Part shown: positions 11,291 through 20,353 of the stretch, piece by piece | Numbering within the stretch: the stretch's first letter is position 1 | How the letters are laid out: each line of letters begins with the position of its first letter | Source of the DNA: Bremia lactucae | Lineage: Eukaryota > Oomycota > Peronosporomycetes > Peronosporales > Peronosporaceae | Reading direction: 5' to 3' | Length of the DNA stretch: 33,890 nucleotides | Assembly (NCBI RefSeq): GCF_004359215.1 | Contig: NC_090610.1 | Location: forward strand, 5,367,021 to 5,400,910 | The notes under the pieces: generated by a model | Databases searched by the model: none | Seen by the model: only the letters and a program-made list of their open reading frames with translations | What the model was told of the DNA's origin: nothing | Program-made: the position numbers and the translations under genes

Positions 11291-11418
11291 GGGGGATGGC
11301 ACGCCTACGTACGAAGACGATGAAAGATTAATAACTGTAAGATAAACTAGTGAGAGACAGATTCGTGAGTGAGGTATTAGGAATCACGTTCTAAAACAGG
11401 ATAGCAAGCTAAGCTTTT
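11290..11418 (+). repeat. LTR-like fragment, inverted copy 1
   Basis: Begins GGGGGATGGCACGCCTACGT and ends GCTAAGCTTTT. It is an imperfect reverse complement of 11695-11837. Relative to that copy it lacks about 11 bases between CGTAC and GAAGACG, where a short TACGA repeat could explain slippage. Confidence 0.75.
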
Positions 11419-11435
11419 AATTAGTCTATAACGTG

Positions 11436-11505
11436 CCTCAAGCTCCGCAAGTTCTTCCCCAGCACAGCCTTTCGAACCCGAAAGCCCCTCTGCCAAGCTG
11501 GGGCA
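11436..11505 (+). repeat. Repeat family A, copy 2 (truncated)
   Basis: Matches the first about 65 bases of copy 1 with scattered changes (CCTCAAGCTCCGCAAG, then CCAGCAC, GAACCCGAAAGCCCCTCTGCC) and then diverges before the AT-rich end. Confidence 0.7.
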
Positions 11506-11694
11506 CGGTTAGGGCGAAGCTGGACTAAGAAAAAGGATGACAATCGAGAGCTCGATGTGGCGGACAAAATCGTGGACGCGGAGCCAGCAACGTGCAGTAG
11601 CGGCACAATGAAAATTACGACTACGGTCGGGTTACATTCGCGGCTTCACTGGAATGTGAATTATCGACGGGCAAAAAATAAAATAGGCTGAATG
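11506..11694. other. No recognised feature
   Basis: Sequence between repeat A copy 2 and the inverted LTR-like fragment. A short minus-strand open frame has one C-x-x-C-like spot but no family resemblance that I can defend. Confidence 0.4.
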
Positions 11695-11837
11695 AAAAGC
11701 TTAGCTTTATATCCTTTTCTAGAACATACTTCATAACATCTCACTCACTGATCCATCTCTCACTTTTTCATCTTTCTCTAATCCATCTTTCATCGTCTTC
11801 GTATCATGCTCGTACGTAGGCGTGTCATCCGCCCCCC
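11695..11837 (-). repeat. LTR-like fragment, inverted copy 2
   Basis: The reverse complement starts GGGGGGCGGATGACACGCC and shares CCTACGTACG, GAAGACGATGAAAGAT, GTGAGAGA and GCTAAGCTTTT with 11290-11418. It is the longer copy. It adjoins the Gypsy integrase end at 11883, so it is probably that element's LTR start. Confidence 0.75.
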
Positions 11838-11882
11838 ATGAAGCTAAATGGGAATCCGTCGGATACTGACTTGCTGCTTCGT

Positions 11883-12110
11883 CTAACCTTTGTCCACTGT
11901 GACAGTGCCGTTGGTATGAACTGTGAGGATGGGGTATGGGCCGCCAGAAACGTGCCTAGTCTTTGCACGGAACTGTTTCGGCACACAAATCATTACAAGA
12001 TCACCTGGCTGGATGAAGTGCTCAAGATGTTTCTCGTTCTCGCGGTCGTTGTCAGCTAGAATTGCGTCGTATTGGCGCTTAGACAAGTAGGTGCAGTTTG
12101 TCTGGTGCAA
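11883..12110 (-). pseudogene. Gypsy-type integrase C-terminal region (minus strand)
   Basis: The 75-residue frame reads LSKRQYDAILADNDRENEKH, then IQPGDLVMICVPKQFRAKTR, GGPYPILTVHTNGTVTVDKG. G-D-L-V followed by G-P-(Y/F)-x-(I/V) and N-G-T-V-x-x-D-K-G is the small SH3-like region that follows the integrase core in Gypsy-like elements. The core itself lies at 12212-12481, with intervening sequence degraded. This gives the last coding piece before the LTR-like fragment at 11695-11837. Confidence 0.8.
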
Positions 12111-12211
12111 CTGGCGCGAATCATATCTTGTCTGAAGATGAGTTGGCCGGGCGATGCATTAAGTATGCTGTGGTAGCTCGTTCTCACTGCAAACGCGGCA
12201 TAGTGAATAAC

Positions 12212-12481
12212 CTATTTCCAGTCGGTGTCTTCGTGGCAGCGAATGACACTAAGTATTTCGAAATGCATTCGTTCACATATCGAATTAGCTTGTGGGTTCT
12301 TAGACGTAATAGGTTTCGCCTTAATACCGTAGCTTTGCGACAATTCGTGGAGCTCCTGAGTCGTGAACTCCGGTCCTTGGTCATGAATAACTTCACGCGG
12401 TCGCGGGTACCGACAAAACCACTCGTGGTCGAAACTCGGGGGGGGTCCTTCGCGATATTTTTTGAAGCAGAATTTGCACAA
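12212..12481 (-). pseudogene. Gypsy-type integrase core fragment (minus strand)
   Basis: The 89-residue frame reads FCRYPRPREVIHDQGPEFTT, then ELHELSQSYGIKAKPITSKN, PQANSICERMHFEIL and CHEDTDWK. The HDQGPEF segment carries the second catalytic Asp, and N-P-Q-A-N-x-x-C-E-R-x-H carries the catalytic Glu of the D,D-35-E triad. The first Asp lies in sequence that has been lost upstream, where the plus-strand Copia element begins at about 12482. This clean junction suggests either truncation or insertion of the Copia. Confidence 0.85.
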
Positions 12482-13272
12482 TTGGTTGCAATTAAGAAGA
12501 GCGATGCATGAATTCGCGCCAGGTGGTACCAGCCCTAGGGACCATCTGATGGCGTTTGATGATATCTGCCTAAGATTAACTGCAGTAGGAGAAACAATTG
12601 CTGAAAATAAGAGAATTGTTATCTTACTTGGTAGCTTACCTCAAGAGTATGACAGCATGGTGGAGATCATCGAAGCTCGTGGCAACGTATCGCTACTTGA
12701 AGCGAAGGAGAGGTTGAGCCGAGAATACAACACATTGCTGAAGCGAGAAAAATTAGAAACGGCATCTCAGGCGTCGGGATATAATCATCAAACGGAGGAT
12801 GTAACAATTAACATGAAAAATGAATCAACAAAAGTCGTGGTCGCGCAGGTCATAAAAATTCAATCACAGTGGTCGCGGTGGACGGAACACCCAATCTGGA
12901 AATGGTTTCAAAGAGGTCAGAATTCCTCAAAAACCTTTCGCGGAAAAAGCTATTTACGTGGAAAGCAAGGACACAAAGAACAGACTGTCCAACTAACGTA
13001 TAGAGGTGGTCGAGATGAGTTTCTAATTACTGCAGCAGAAGTGACAGGATCATCGTGGCTTCTAGATAGTGGCGCTTCGTCTCATATGGCTAATGACAAG
13101 AACGACTTGGTGCACTTCGAAAAGTTAACGAGATCTCTGTTGATCACAGTCGCAAATGGTGAGCGACAACCTGCGATTGGAAAAGGCACATTAAATTTGC
13201 ACTGGATCAAGGAAGGTCAATGAAAGTGACGGAAGTCCTTTATACCGGGTATCAACATTGGCAGCAAAAGAT
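12482..13272 (+). pseudogene. Copia gag and protease
   Basis: The frame running through 12462-13223 is open for about 245 codons after the junction. It has the gag helical domain (SPRDHLMAFDDICLRLTAVG, then VILLGSLPQEYDSMVEIIE), a basic linker where the CCHC knuckle is expected but the Cys residues are gone (GRDEF.. follows directly), and the protease start SSWLLDSGASSHM at about residues 198-210. That is the D-S-G-A aspartic protease loop of Copia. It stops at 13221-13223 and slips frame before the LINE insertion point. Gag would package RNA and protease would cleave Gag-Pol. The N-terminus of gag is absent. Confidence 0.85.
13260..13272 (+). repeat. Target-site duplication, left copy
   Basis: GGCAGCAAAAGAT, identical to 24019-24031. 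It flanks the minus-strand LINE on its 3' side. A (GA)n tract follows at 13273-13282, which on the LINE strand is a (TC)n 3' tail. Confidence 0.85.
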
Positions 13273-13310
13273 AGAGAGAGAGATTCATGACTGTCTATTA
13301 CCCATTATTA

Positions 13311-13868
13311 TCATGCGCTAGAAGTCTGAAATTCTCTTAGCCAGGAATACAGCGCCGGACGCGACGGTGATTCGTGGCACCCATCCAGAGGTAACGGGTC
13401 CCCGCTACCCTCGAGGGTAAAAAATTTAAGAGCAGCATGTAACTGCGCCCCTTGAACTACTGTTTCCAAACCTCTATGTTCACGCATAGCTAAGGCGTAT
13501 AATTGACGTACACCTGTATTCCAGAAGCGCTGTACACTTTGCGTCGTCGTGGACTGCACACTTCGAAAAACGGCGTCATTTCGCTCGCACCATAAGTGCG
13601 TGACGCAGATAGAGCTCATTAGGAACCAAATCCGTCGCCACACCCGTTCGCCCGCCGCGATGTCGTCTTGAAACCGCTTCAGCAGCCAATACCTCTGAAG
13701 CGCCGGGATCCTTGGGGCCTGGCGGTTGGCGCAATTGGTAAAGCACCTAGAATAGGCTTGAGGGGGAGCTGAAGCGCCAGTCCAGTGGCATAAGAATTCG
13801 CCCCAGCACGCACGCGCCTTCAGACAATCCCAGAAGACGTGTCTCGAAGTTTTGGCATCCCGTGGCAC
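13311..13868 (-). pseudogene. LINE ORF2 C-terminal domain (zf-RVT-like)
   Basis: The 185-residue frame opens with RDAKTSRHVFWDC and ARACWGEFLCHW, then a long aromatic-rich helical part (WLLKRFQDDI, RRIWFLMSSICVTHLWCERND) and a Leu-rich tail. A Cys/His cluster of the H-x-F-x-x-C type after RT, followed by W-rich helices, is typical of the post-RT zinc region of plant and oomycete LINEs. The N-terminal Cys pair of that finger would lie upstream in the shifted frame around 13860-13880. It is the end of ORF2. Confidence 0.7.
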
Positions 13869-14202
13869 GCTTGTAGTGCACGACAGCTGTTGTCAGTGAG
13901 ACGGCCTGCGTGATAGAAATTCAGTTGCTTGGTGGCGACACGGTAAGCCGTCCAAACTTGAAAATCCGAGAGCCCATTGTCATGTTTCCACACCTGGGAT
14001 GGTAGTTGATGTGCCGCAGCCACGTATCCGAGTGAATACTTGCGTCTAATCGCTCCAGCAAGGGTTTTAATGGGAGGGTGAGCTGACGTTTGTGGAGCTG
14101 AATTGCTTGTCGAACAATCGCCTGACGTATCGATCCATTCGGGACCACGTGGGGCACACCCCACGCGTAACGATGATGGTTAGGATGCGCGTAAAAGACC
14201 AC
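13820..14202 (-). pseudogene. LINE ORF2 segment between RT thumb and C-terminal finger
   Basis: Overlapping minus-strand frames (13820-14164 and 13921-14202) show RRKYSLGYVAAAHQLPSQVW, FQVWTAYRVATKQLNFYHAG and similar. They continue the ORF2 polypeptide after a frameshift at the end of the RT frame. W-x-x-R-x-A-T-x-x-L is a typical region leading to the Cys/His finger in L1-like elements. No catalytic residues are expected here. Confidence 0.6.
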
Positions 14203-16340
14203 TCCATGCTGCCGGAGATACGAGGCCCAGCTTATTCGCTCTCCTTCCGATGCCGTGTCGAGCTCCGGCAGCTCCGTCAGAAAATACCAATGTATCCGTC
14301 AGCGGCCTGCTGCAATTGTACCAGACCCACGTCCGACGCGGATAGACCTCGTTGAGCACCCACGATGCGTCCCCGTCGCTCAGTCGTCCAGGCATACTCA
14401 TGACGAAACGGAGGGGGATGTCGAATCGACAAGACCGACTCCTGACCCAGTTCCGATCGAATCGGGAAATATGGAGACGCCAATAAAATAACAGTCGCCC
14501 ACCGCCGAAGTTTGGGCTGGGAATACTTGACACCTTCCTGCCGCGATGGAGGTATTGTAAATTCGAATTCAGATTGTCCTGTCCGCCTAATGTGGAAATC
14601 CGCAATCGAACAGGTGTCAATTCGGTCGTACTTTGAGTGGAGCAGTTTCGCACCTGTCGCATCACGTATCCACGGATTGCCGCTCCAGCCAAACGTTCCC
14701 CAAAATTGATACACCGCGTGTAAATGATAATCAGGGGTAACGAAGTCGTCGGAAATATAGTAGAGTAAGAAAGTACCCAATGGCCCCCGTTCCACTGGCT
14801 GCCAGCATGTTGCACCAGAGAATCAAAGTGTAAGGATACCCGATCTCGGCGGGGCACGGCTTGTACCGCCGTCGGTTCAAGAAGCCTGTCCAGGTCCCGG
14901 GCAAATGAGTCCTTTGAGGGTTTCAATGAACGGAATGGTCGCTCTTGCCGCTGCTGCCAATCATGCATGAGCATTCCAGAATTTGTAGACTGGTCTTGGT
15001 ACGCCCAGGAACGCCAGGCATAGAAATACTTGTCATGGCATTGGGTTAGCCATCTCAGTGCGTGTTTAGTGCGTTGCGTTTTTACAGCCACCTCGACCGA
15101 GGCGAGACCGACTCCACCAGCCTTTTTCGGCGTGTATAGTAAACCAGGATTTATCTTGTGGCGACTAGCTTCCGTCGAGGTCGCATGCGCCCACAAAAAT
15201 TGTTTATACATGTTTTGTATATCCTTGCGCGCCCATGCTGGTATCTCGAAAACCGCAGCCGTGAATAGTACCGACAGAAGTATGATCGCATTGAGAATAA
15301 GCACGCGCTTGTCGACACTTGTTGTTATAGTCGTAGCTGTGAGTAATCGCCGCTGGAGCCGCCGAATACGTAGCGCCCAGTTGCGATGCTGGAGCTCACC
15401 TGTCCCGACTTCATACCCCAAGTAACGCGTGGTCTCACCGGTCGGAAGAACCGATATATCGTGATAATCGGTGAGCTGGACCGCTTGATTTAAAAAAATT
15501 AATTTACTCTTGGCCGGCTGTGCATGCAAACCGGACAAAGCACCGAAGCGGGCGACAAGATGAAGCGCTGGTGTCAAATATTGCGCCTTATCGAGAAAAA
15601 TGGTCGAGTCATCGACAAAGGCGGAAAATGTGTGGAAAACCCCCTGGCTACCTCGGACTGGAAGACCTTGCAAGGCAGGAGAGTGTTGAATAGCTACCCC
15701 TAATAGCTCAACCGCCAATAGGAAAAGTAGAGGGGCAACCGGGCATCCTTGCCTAATGCCTGATACGACCTTAACGGGTTCAGAACAATCTCCATTGACG
15801 AGAAAAGACGCCGTTGTTCCAGAATGTAGCCGGATAATAAGCTGCAGATACCGTTCGCCGAAACCAAAACTACGTAGGGCTTCATACAAAAATTCCCGGT
15901 CGACTGTGTCGTATGCCTTACGAAAGTCGAGCAAGAAGATGACTCGACTATCAATGGCCGCCCTTGTCTCATCGTGCTCGGCCGTCGAAAGTTGAGACAT
16001 CATCATCATCACAAGCTTGGACATCTGTCGTCCATGAACAAAGCCTTGCTGTGACAGCCCAACAAGTTTAGGCATAACCGCCTGTAGCCGCGTCGCTAAA
16101 ACCTTGGCAAAAATTTTGTAACTCGTTTGTAATAAAGATATGGGCCGATAGTCCATGGCGTCTGTTGAGTCCCCTTTTTTACGCAAGGGGATAATGAGTG
16201 CTTCCAGAAATGAGGGTGGGGGAGAGGCTCCGTCCAATATTTGATTACTGATGGTCACGAGGGCAGGGACGAGGAGAGCAGGCGTGCCTTTGTAGAAGTC
16301 ATTATTTAGTCCATTCGGGACCCGCCGCCTAATGTCGGCT
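14180..16340 (-). pseudogene. LINE reverse transcriptase
   Basis: A frame of about 690 codons runs from 16258 down and is open further upstream to about 16335. Numbering from 16258, it has the RT fingers and palm motifs in order: PLRKKGDSTDAMDYRPISLL at 25-44, LSQQGFVHGRQ at 68-78, FLLDFRKAYDTVD at 108-120 (catalytic Asp 111), SGIRQGCPVAPLLF at 166-179, and FVDDSTIFL at 214-222 (catalytic Asp 216-217). The remaining 470 residues are the thumb and connector. In life it performs target-primed reverse transcription at the nick made by the endonuclease. The RT core is intact, but upstream and downstream frameshifts disconnect it from the rest of ORF2. Confidence 0.92.
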
Positions 16341-16877
16341 GAGACTCGTAATAGCTGTGAGGACTTCTGCTTCCGTAAACTTGGATGTAAGGGCCTGATT
16401 CTCCCCGTTCGATGATAAGCGGTCGCTGGGGATGCTCACAAATCGCCGGATGGCCGATGGCAAATCTTCCAGTGGAGTCGTTCGATGTCGCGTCCCCAAT
16501 ATAGACGACCATTCGGACGCAAATTTACCAGCTACCGACATATTCCTGACAAAAATAGGCCAATGCTGGTGTATAACGTCCGTCACACTTTGTTCCCGTT
16601 CCCAATTGGAAACTCGTTGAAAAGTCCACCGTAACATAGCCGAGGATCGTTCAAGGCGCTGTCCTAGGCGTACGAGATGTTGTAGACGCAAGTCATCGAC
16701 GTTCCGCTCGATCCACTGCCCCCTGGAAGTCAAATTACATTCCGTTCGGTACGTGTATTTTTGACGCAAGCGGGCACGTCGCTGCTTATCGCGCTTGCGG
16801 ACCCGTCGAATACACCGGATACACTCCGCCACGTCGATATCCCAAGAGGTTGTCGACGCTCCTTGTCCAACGGCCAT
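16329..16877 (-). pseudogene. LINE ORF2 linker between endonuclease and RT
   Basis: The 182-residue frame is rich in Arg and helix formers (RRVRKRDKQRRARLRQKYTY, LRLQHLVRLGQRLERSS, WEREQSVTDVIHQHWPIF) and ends FTEAEVLTAITSLSRH, the conserved (F/L)-x-x-x-E-(V/I)-x-x-A-I-x-x-L pattern just before LINE RT domains. Frame breaks near 16875 and 16335 join it to the endonuclease and RT frames respectively. It has no enzymatic motif. Confidence 0.75.
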
Positions 16878-17811
16878 TTTTATCCATCTCTTCGACGAGC
16901 TCAGCGATGACCCGGTCGGGATGGGAACTTTGAATAGGATACGTCACCCGACGGTGAGTGGGATGGAGTTGCTCGTTCTTCGGTGCGCGAAGATGAAGGA
17001 CGACCTCCTGATGATCGGAAAGTTGAGGGGGCGTTTTTGTCGATACCCATTGGACTCGGTCCACCCAATGAGCCGGGACATAAAAACGGTCTATGCGACT
17101 GGCTCGGGCACCCTCCCAATACGTGAAGTGATCGTCAAAGTCGTTATCTGCGTCATCCTCTGCATGGTCTCTAATCACCCGCGCATCTACCAATCCAGAT
17201 GTGTTTATAAGCGCATCGAGTGCCGGACTTTCCGACCGGGTCGCGCGATGCTGGCCATAACGGTCGAGAGCTGGACTTTGCACGCAATTAAAGTCACCCA
17301 TTATCATGGAGGTGGAGGTGTGTAGATCCCAAGCGAGAAGATTGTGAAAGTAACCTTCACGGTCCCGTCTCTCAGTAGGAGCGTAAACATTCATCAAGAC
17401 TGTTCCGTCGATGCGAACAGCAAGTGCCCTTGTGCTCCATAAGTGCTGTTTCCATGCAGATACGTGTGGCGCAGACTGAGGAGTCAATAAAATCGCCACT
17501 CCCCCCCGGGTTGATGAACCTGTACTCCAGTAGGATAGAGTTGGGGCACTAGCCGCCAGGTGCAGGCCCCACATCCGTGCCCAGGAGACCCTTTATGCAT
17601 CCGCTTCCTCGTCCGTGCTTACGTGGGTTTCCTGAATACACCACGCTATTGGGCGCCGCTGTTTACGTACTCCCCGCCACGCTGACATCCACCCATTCCG
17701 AGAACTCTTCTTAAAGCCGCGAACGTTCTGAGTGATGTAGGCCACGTCTCCATTCTGCTTCCGATGCTGATTGCTCAAAACGTCCTGGGGAGTAGCCCAT
17801 TCCCGAAGCAA
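16876..17811 (-). pseudogene. LINE APE-type endonuclease, with in-frame TAA
   Basis: The N-terminal part (17593-17811) has DVAYITQNVRGF (the N of the first endonuclease motif) and AWCIQETHV (the catalytic Glu of Q-E-T-H). It ends at TAA (17593-17595). The same frame resumes at once and runs past 16877, giving GGVAILLT, LMNVYAPTE, MIMGDFNCV (the D-x-N motif), ASRIDRFYV and LSDHQEVVL (the terminal S-D-H motif). All catalytic motifs of an apurinic-endonuclease-like nuclease, which nicks target DNA for priming, are present. The lone TAA, probably a one-base change from a Leu/Tyr-type codon, inactivates it. The stretch 16950-17811 is repeated at 18748-19609. Confidence 0.9.
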
Positions 17812-18746
17812 GCGAAGGCGCCCATACGCATCAACGTCGTCTAATGAAGCGGTGCGGAGTTCTGAGACGTAAGGGACCCGTGAGCTGCCCTTAGAACTCG
17901 GGTAGTAACTGCGGATCAGCAGGTACTAAAGCGGTAGGAAAATAGTGCGCAAGCGTGCGCCAGTCAACTTCTTTCTCCCCTGGGGAATAGTAAGCTGATC
18001 GGTATCCAGATTGCTTCTCAAGTAACCGGACATGACGACGGAGTTTCTCCGGTATGAGGTCGGTGGGTGTACCGTCCCCGTGCAACGCGGCTATCTCCTT
18101 ATCAAACAACACGGCGCAGAGCAAATGTTGGCTTAGGCGGACACGCCGGCGCGGGTCGCAGAGTCTTAATACATCATCCGCCGCATAGTCGACAGCACGA
18201 AGACGAATCCAGTCTTCGGAACTGTCTACGAGGGGAGCGAGCCGCGAAAGGCCCACCCGATACATCGCACTTGTGATCCATTGATCTATCCATGCCTCCG
18301 TAACCGCGTCCTTGACCTTGTCCTTGTAGGCGCGAAGCCAGATAATAGGGAATCTTGACGCCATTTAGCGGTCCATTGGACGAGGACCTGAGAATCTAGG
18401 CTCACCAACAATTCACTGAGGAAAACAAACCGCCGCGCGTGGTGGAGGAGAATATCCGGGTCAAGATGCGCTGTATTCAGCCAAGACTCCACTTCGCCGT
18501 AAATGAGTGGATATGGCGTTCTTGCTATGGATGGCCATTCCGAGCCTAGCGCAGATCAAACAGCTTGCCATTCGTCCTCATCAATACGGTCAGCTGGTGG
18601 CTGAACATGAGGTTGATGCGGTCGCTCCCCCACCCTGCCTCGTTTTGCGGTAGCCATGACCAATGAACTGGCGGTAGCGTCAGCCTCCCCAGACCCAGAT
18701 GAAGTGGCATGAATTCGTTTACGAGCCAATAAGTTGCTCCTGTGTG
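16950..18746. repeat. 1,797-base duplication, copy L
   Basis: Appears identical, at a constant offset of 1798, to 18748-20544, with a single N (18747) between them. All conceptual translations in the two copies, including the same in-frame TAA, agree. See the finding on probable assembly artefact. Confidence 0.9.
17891..18492 (-). pseudogene. LINE helical region upstream of endonuclease (copy L)
   Basis: Two overlapping frames (18286-18492 and 17891-18364), joined by a frameshift near 18360, read WLNTAHLDPDILLHHARRFV and then FPIIWLRAYKDKVKDAVTEA, DYAADDVLRLCDPRRRVRLS, LRRHVRLLEKQSGYRSAYYS and LPEF stop. No domain is recognised. It is Leu/Arg-rich and probably helical. It lies between ORF1b and the endonuclease and may be the ORF2 N-terminus or a separate small ORF. 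It is repeated at 19689-20290. Confidence 0.55.
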
Positions 18747-18747
18747 N
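18747..18747. other. Single ambiguous base (N), probable contig junction
   Basis: This is the only ambiguous base in the window. It sits exactly between two apparently identical 1,797-base blocks. Confidence 0.9.
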
Positions 18748-19609
18748 GACGGTGAGTGGGATGGAGTTGCTCGTTCTTCGGTGCGCGAAGATGAAGGACG
18801 ACCTCCTGATGATCGGAAAGTTGAGGGGGCGTTTTTGTCGATACCCATTGGACTCGGTCCACCCAATGAGCCGGGACATAAAAACGGTCTATGCGACTGG
18901 CTCGGGCACCCTCCCAATACGTGAAGTGATCGTCAAAGTCGTTATCTGCGTCATCCTCTGCATGGTCTCTAATCACCCGCGCATCTACCAATCCAGATGT
19001 GTTTATAAGCGCATCGAGTGCCGGACTTTCCGACCGGGTCGCGCGATGCTGGCCATAACGGTCGAGAGCTGGACTTTGCACGCAATTAAAGTCACCCATT
19101 ATCATGGAGGTGGAGGTGTGTAGATCCCAAGCGAGAAGATTGTGAAAGTAACCTTCACGGTCCCGTCTCTCAGTAGGAGCGTAAACATTCATCAAGACTG
19201 TTCCGTCGATGCGAACAGCAAGTGCCCTTGTGCTCCATAAGTGCTGTTTCCATGCAGATACGTGTGGCGCAGACTGAGGAGTCAATAAAATCGCCACTCC
19301 CCCCCGGGTTGATGAACCTGTACTCCAGTAGGATAGAGTTGGGGCACTAGCCGCCAGGTGCAGGCCCCACATCCGTGCCCAGGAGACCCTTTATGCATCC
19401 GCTTCCTCGTCCGTGCTTACGTGGGTTTCCTGAATACACCACGCTATTGGGCGCCGCTGTTTACGTACTCCCCGCCACGCTGACATCCACCCATTCCGAG
19501 AACTCTTCTTAAAGCCGCGAACGTTCTGAGTGATGTAGGCCACGTCTCCATTCTGCTTCCGATGCTGATTGCTCAAAACGTCCTGGGGAGTAGCCCATTC
19601 CCGAAGCAA
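18748..19609 (-). pseudogene. LINE endonuclease (copy R, cut at the N)
   Basis: Repeats the endonuclease frames seen at 16950-17811: QNVRGF, QETHV, the TAA at 19391-19393, NVYAPT, MGDFNC, SRIDRFYV and LSDHQEV. It is cut at 18748, soon after the S-D-H motif. It is probably the same physical gene segment as copy L. Confidence 0.85.
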
Positions 19610-19688
19610 GCGAAGGCGCCCATACGCATCAACGTCGTCTAATGAAGCGGTGCGGAGTTCTGAGACGTAAGGGACCCGTGAGCTGCCC

Positions 19689-20290
19689 TTAGAACTCGGG
19701 TAGTAACTGCGGATCAGCAGGTACTAAAGCGGTAGGAAAATAGTGCGCAAGCGTGCGCCAGTCAACTTCTTTCTCCCCTGGGGAATAGTAAGCTGATCGG
19801 TATCCAGATTGCTTCTCAAGTAACCGGACATGACGACGGAGTTTCTCCGGTATGAGGTCGGTGGGTGTACCGTCCCCGTGCAACGCGGCTATCTCCTTAT
19901 CAAACAACACGGCGCAGAGCAAATGTTGGCTTAGGCGGACACGCCGGCGCGGGTCGCAGAGTCTTAATACATCATCCGCCGCATAGTCGACAGCACGAAG
20001 ACGAATCCAGTCTTCGGAACTGTCTACGAGGGGAGCGAGCCGCGAAAGGCCCACCCGATACATCGCACTTGTGATCCATTGATCTATCCATGCCTCCGTA
20101 ACCGCGTCCTTGACCTTGTCCTTGTAGGCGCGAAGCCAGATAATAGGGAATCTTGACGCCATTTAGCGGTCCATTGGACGAGGACCTGAGAATCTAGGCT
20201 CACCAACAATTCACTGAGGAAAACAAACCGCCGCGCGTGGTGGAGGAGAATATCCGGGTCAAGATGCGCTGTATTCAGCCAAGACTCCAC
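19689..20290 (-). pseudogene. LINE helical region upstream of endonuclease (copy R)
   Basis: Same sequence and frames as 17891-18492. In this copy it directly follows the complete ORF1b (stop at 20354), so it shows the true arrangement: about 60 bases separate the ORF1b stop from the first frame of this region. Unknown function, as for copy L. Confidence 0.55.
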
Positions 20291-20353
20291 TTCGCCGTAA
20301 ATGAGTGGATATGGCGTTCTTGCTATGGATGGCCATTCCGAGCCTAGCGCAGA

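Noticed and set aside
16795..17325. 176-codon plus-strand frame across the LINE endonuclease
   Set aside because: Antisense to the endonuclease motifs and repeated identically in the other copy. Its composition gives no known family.
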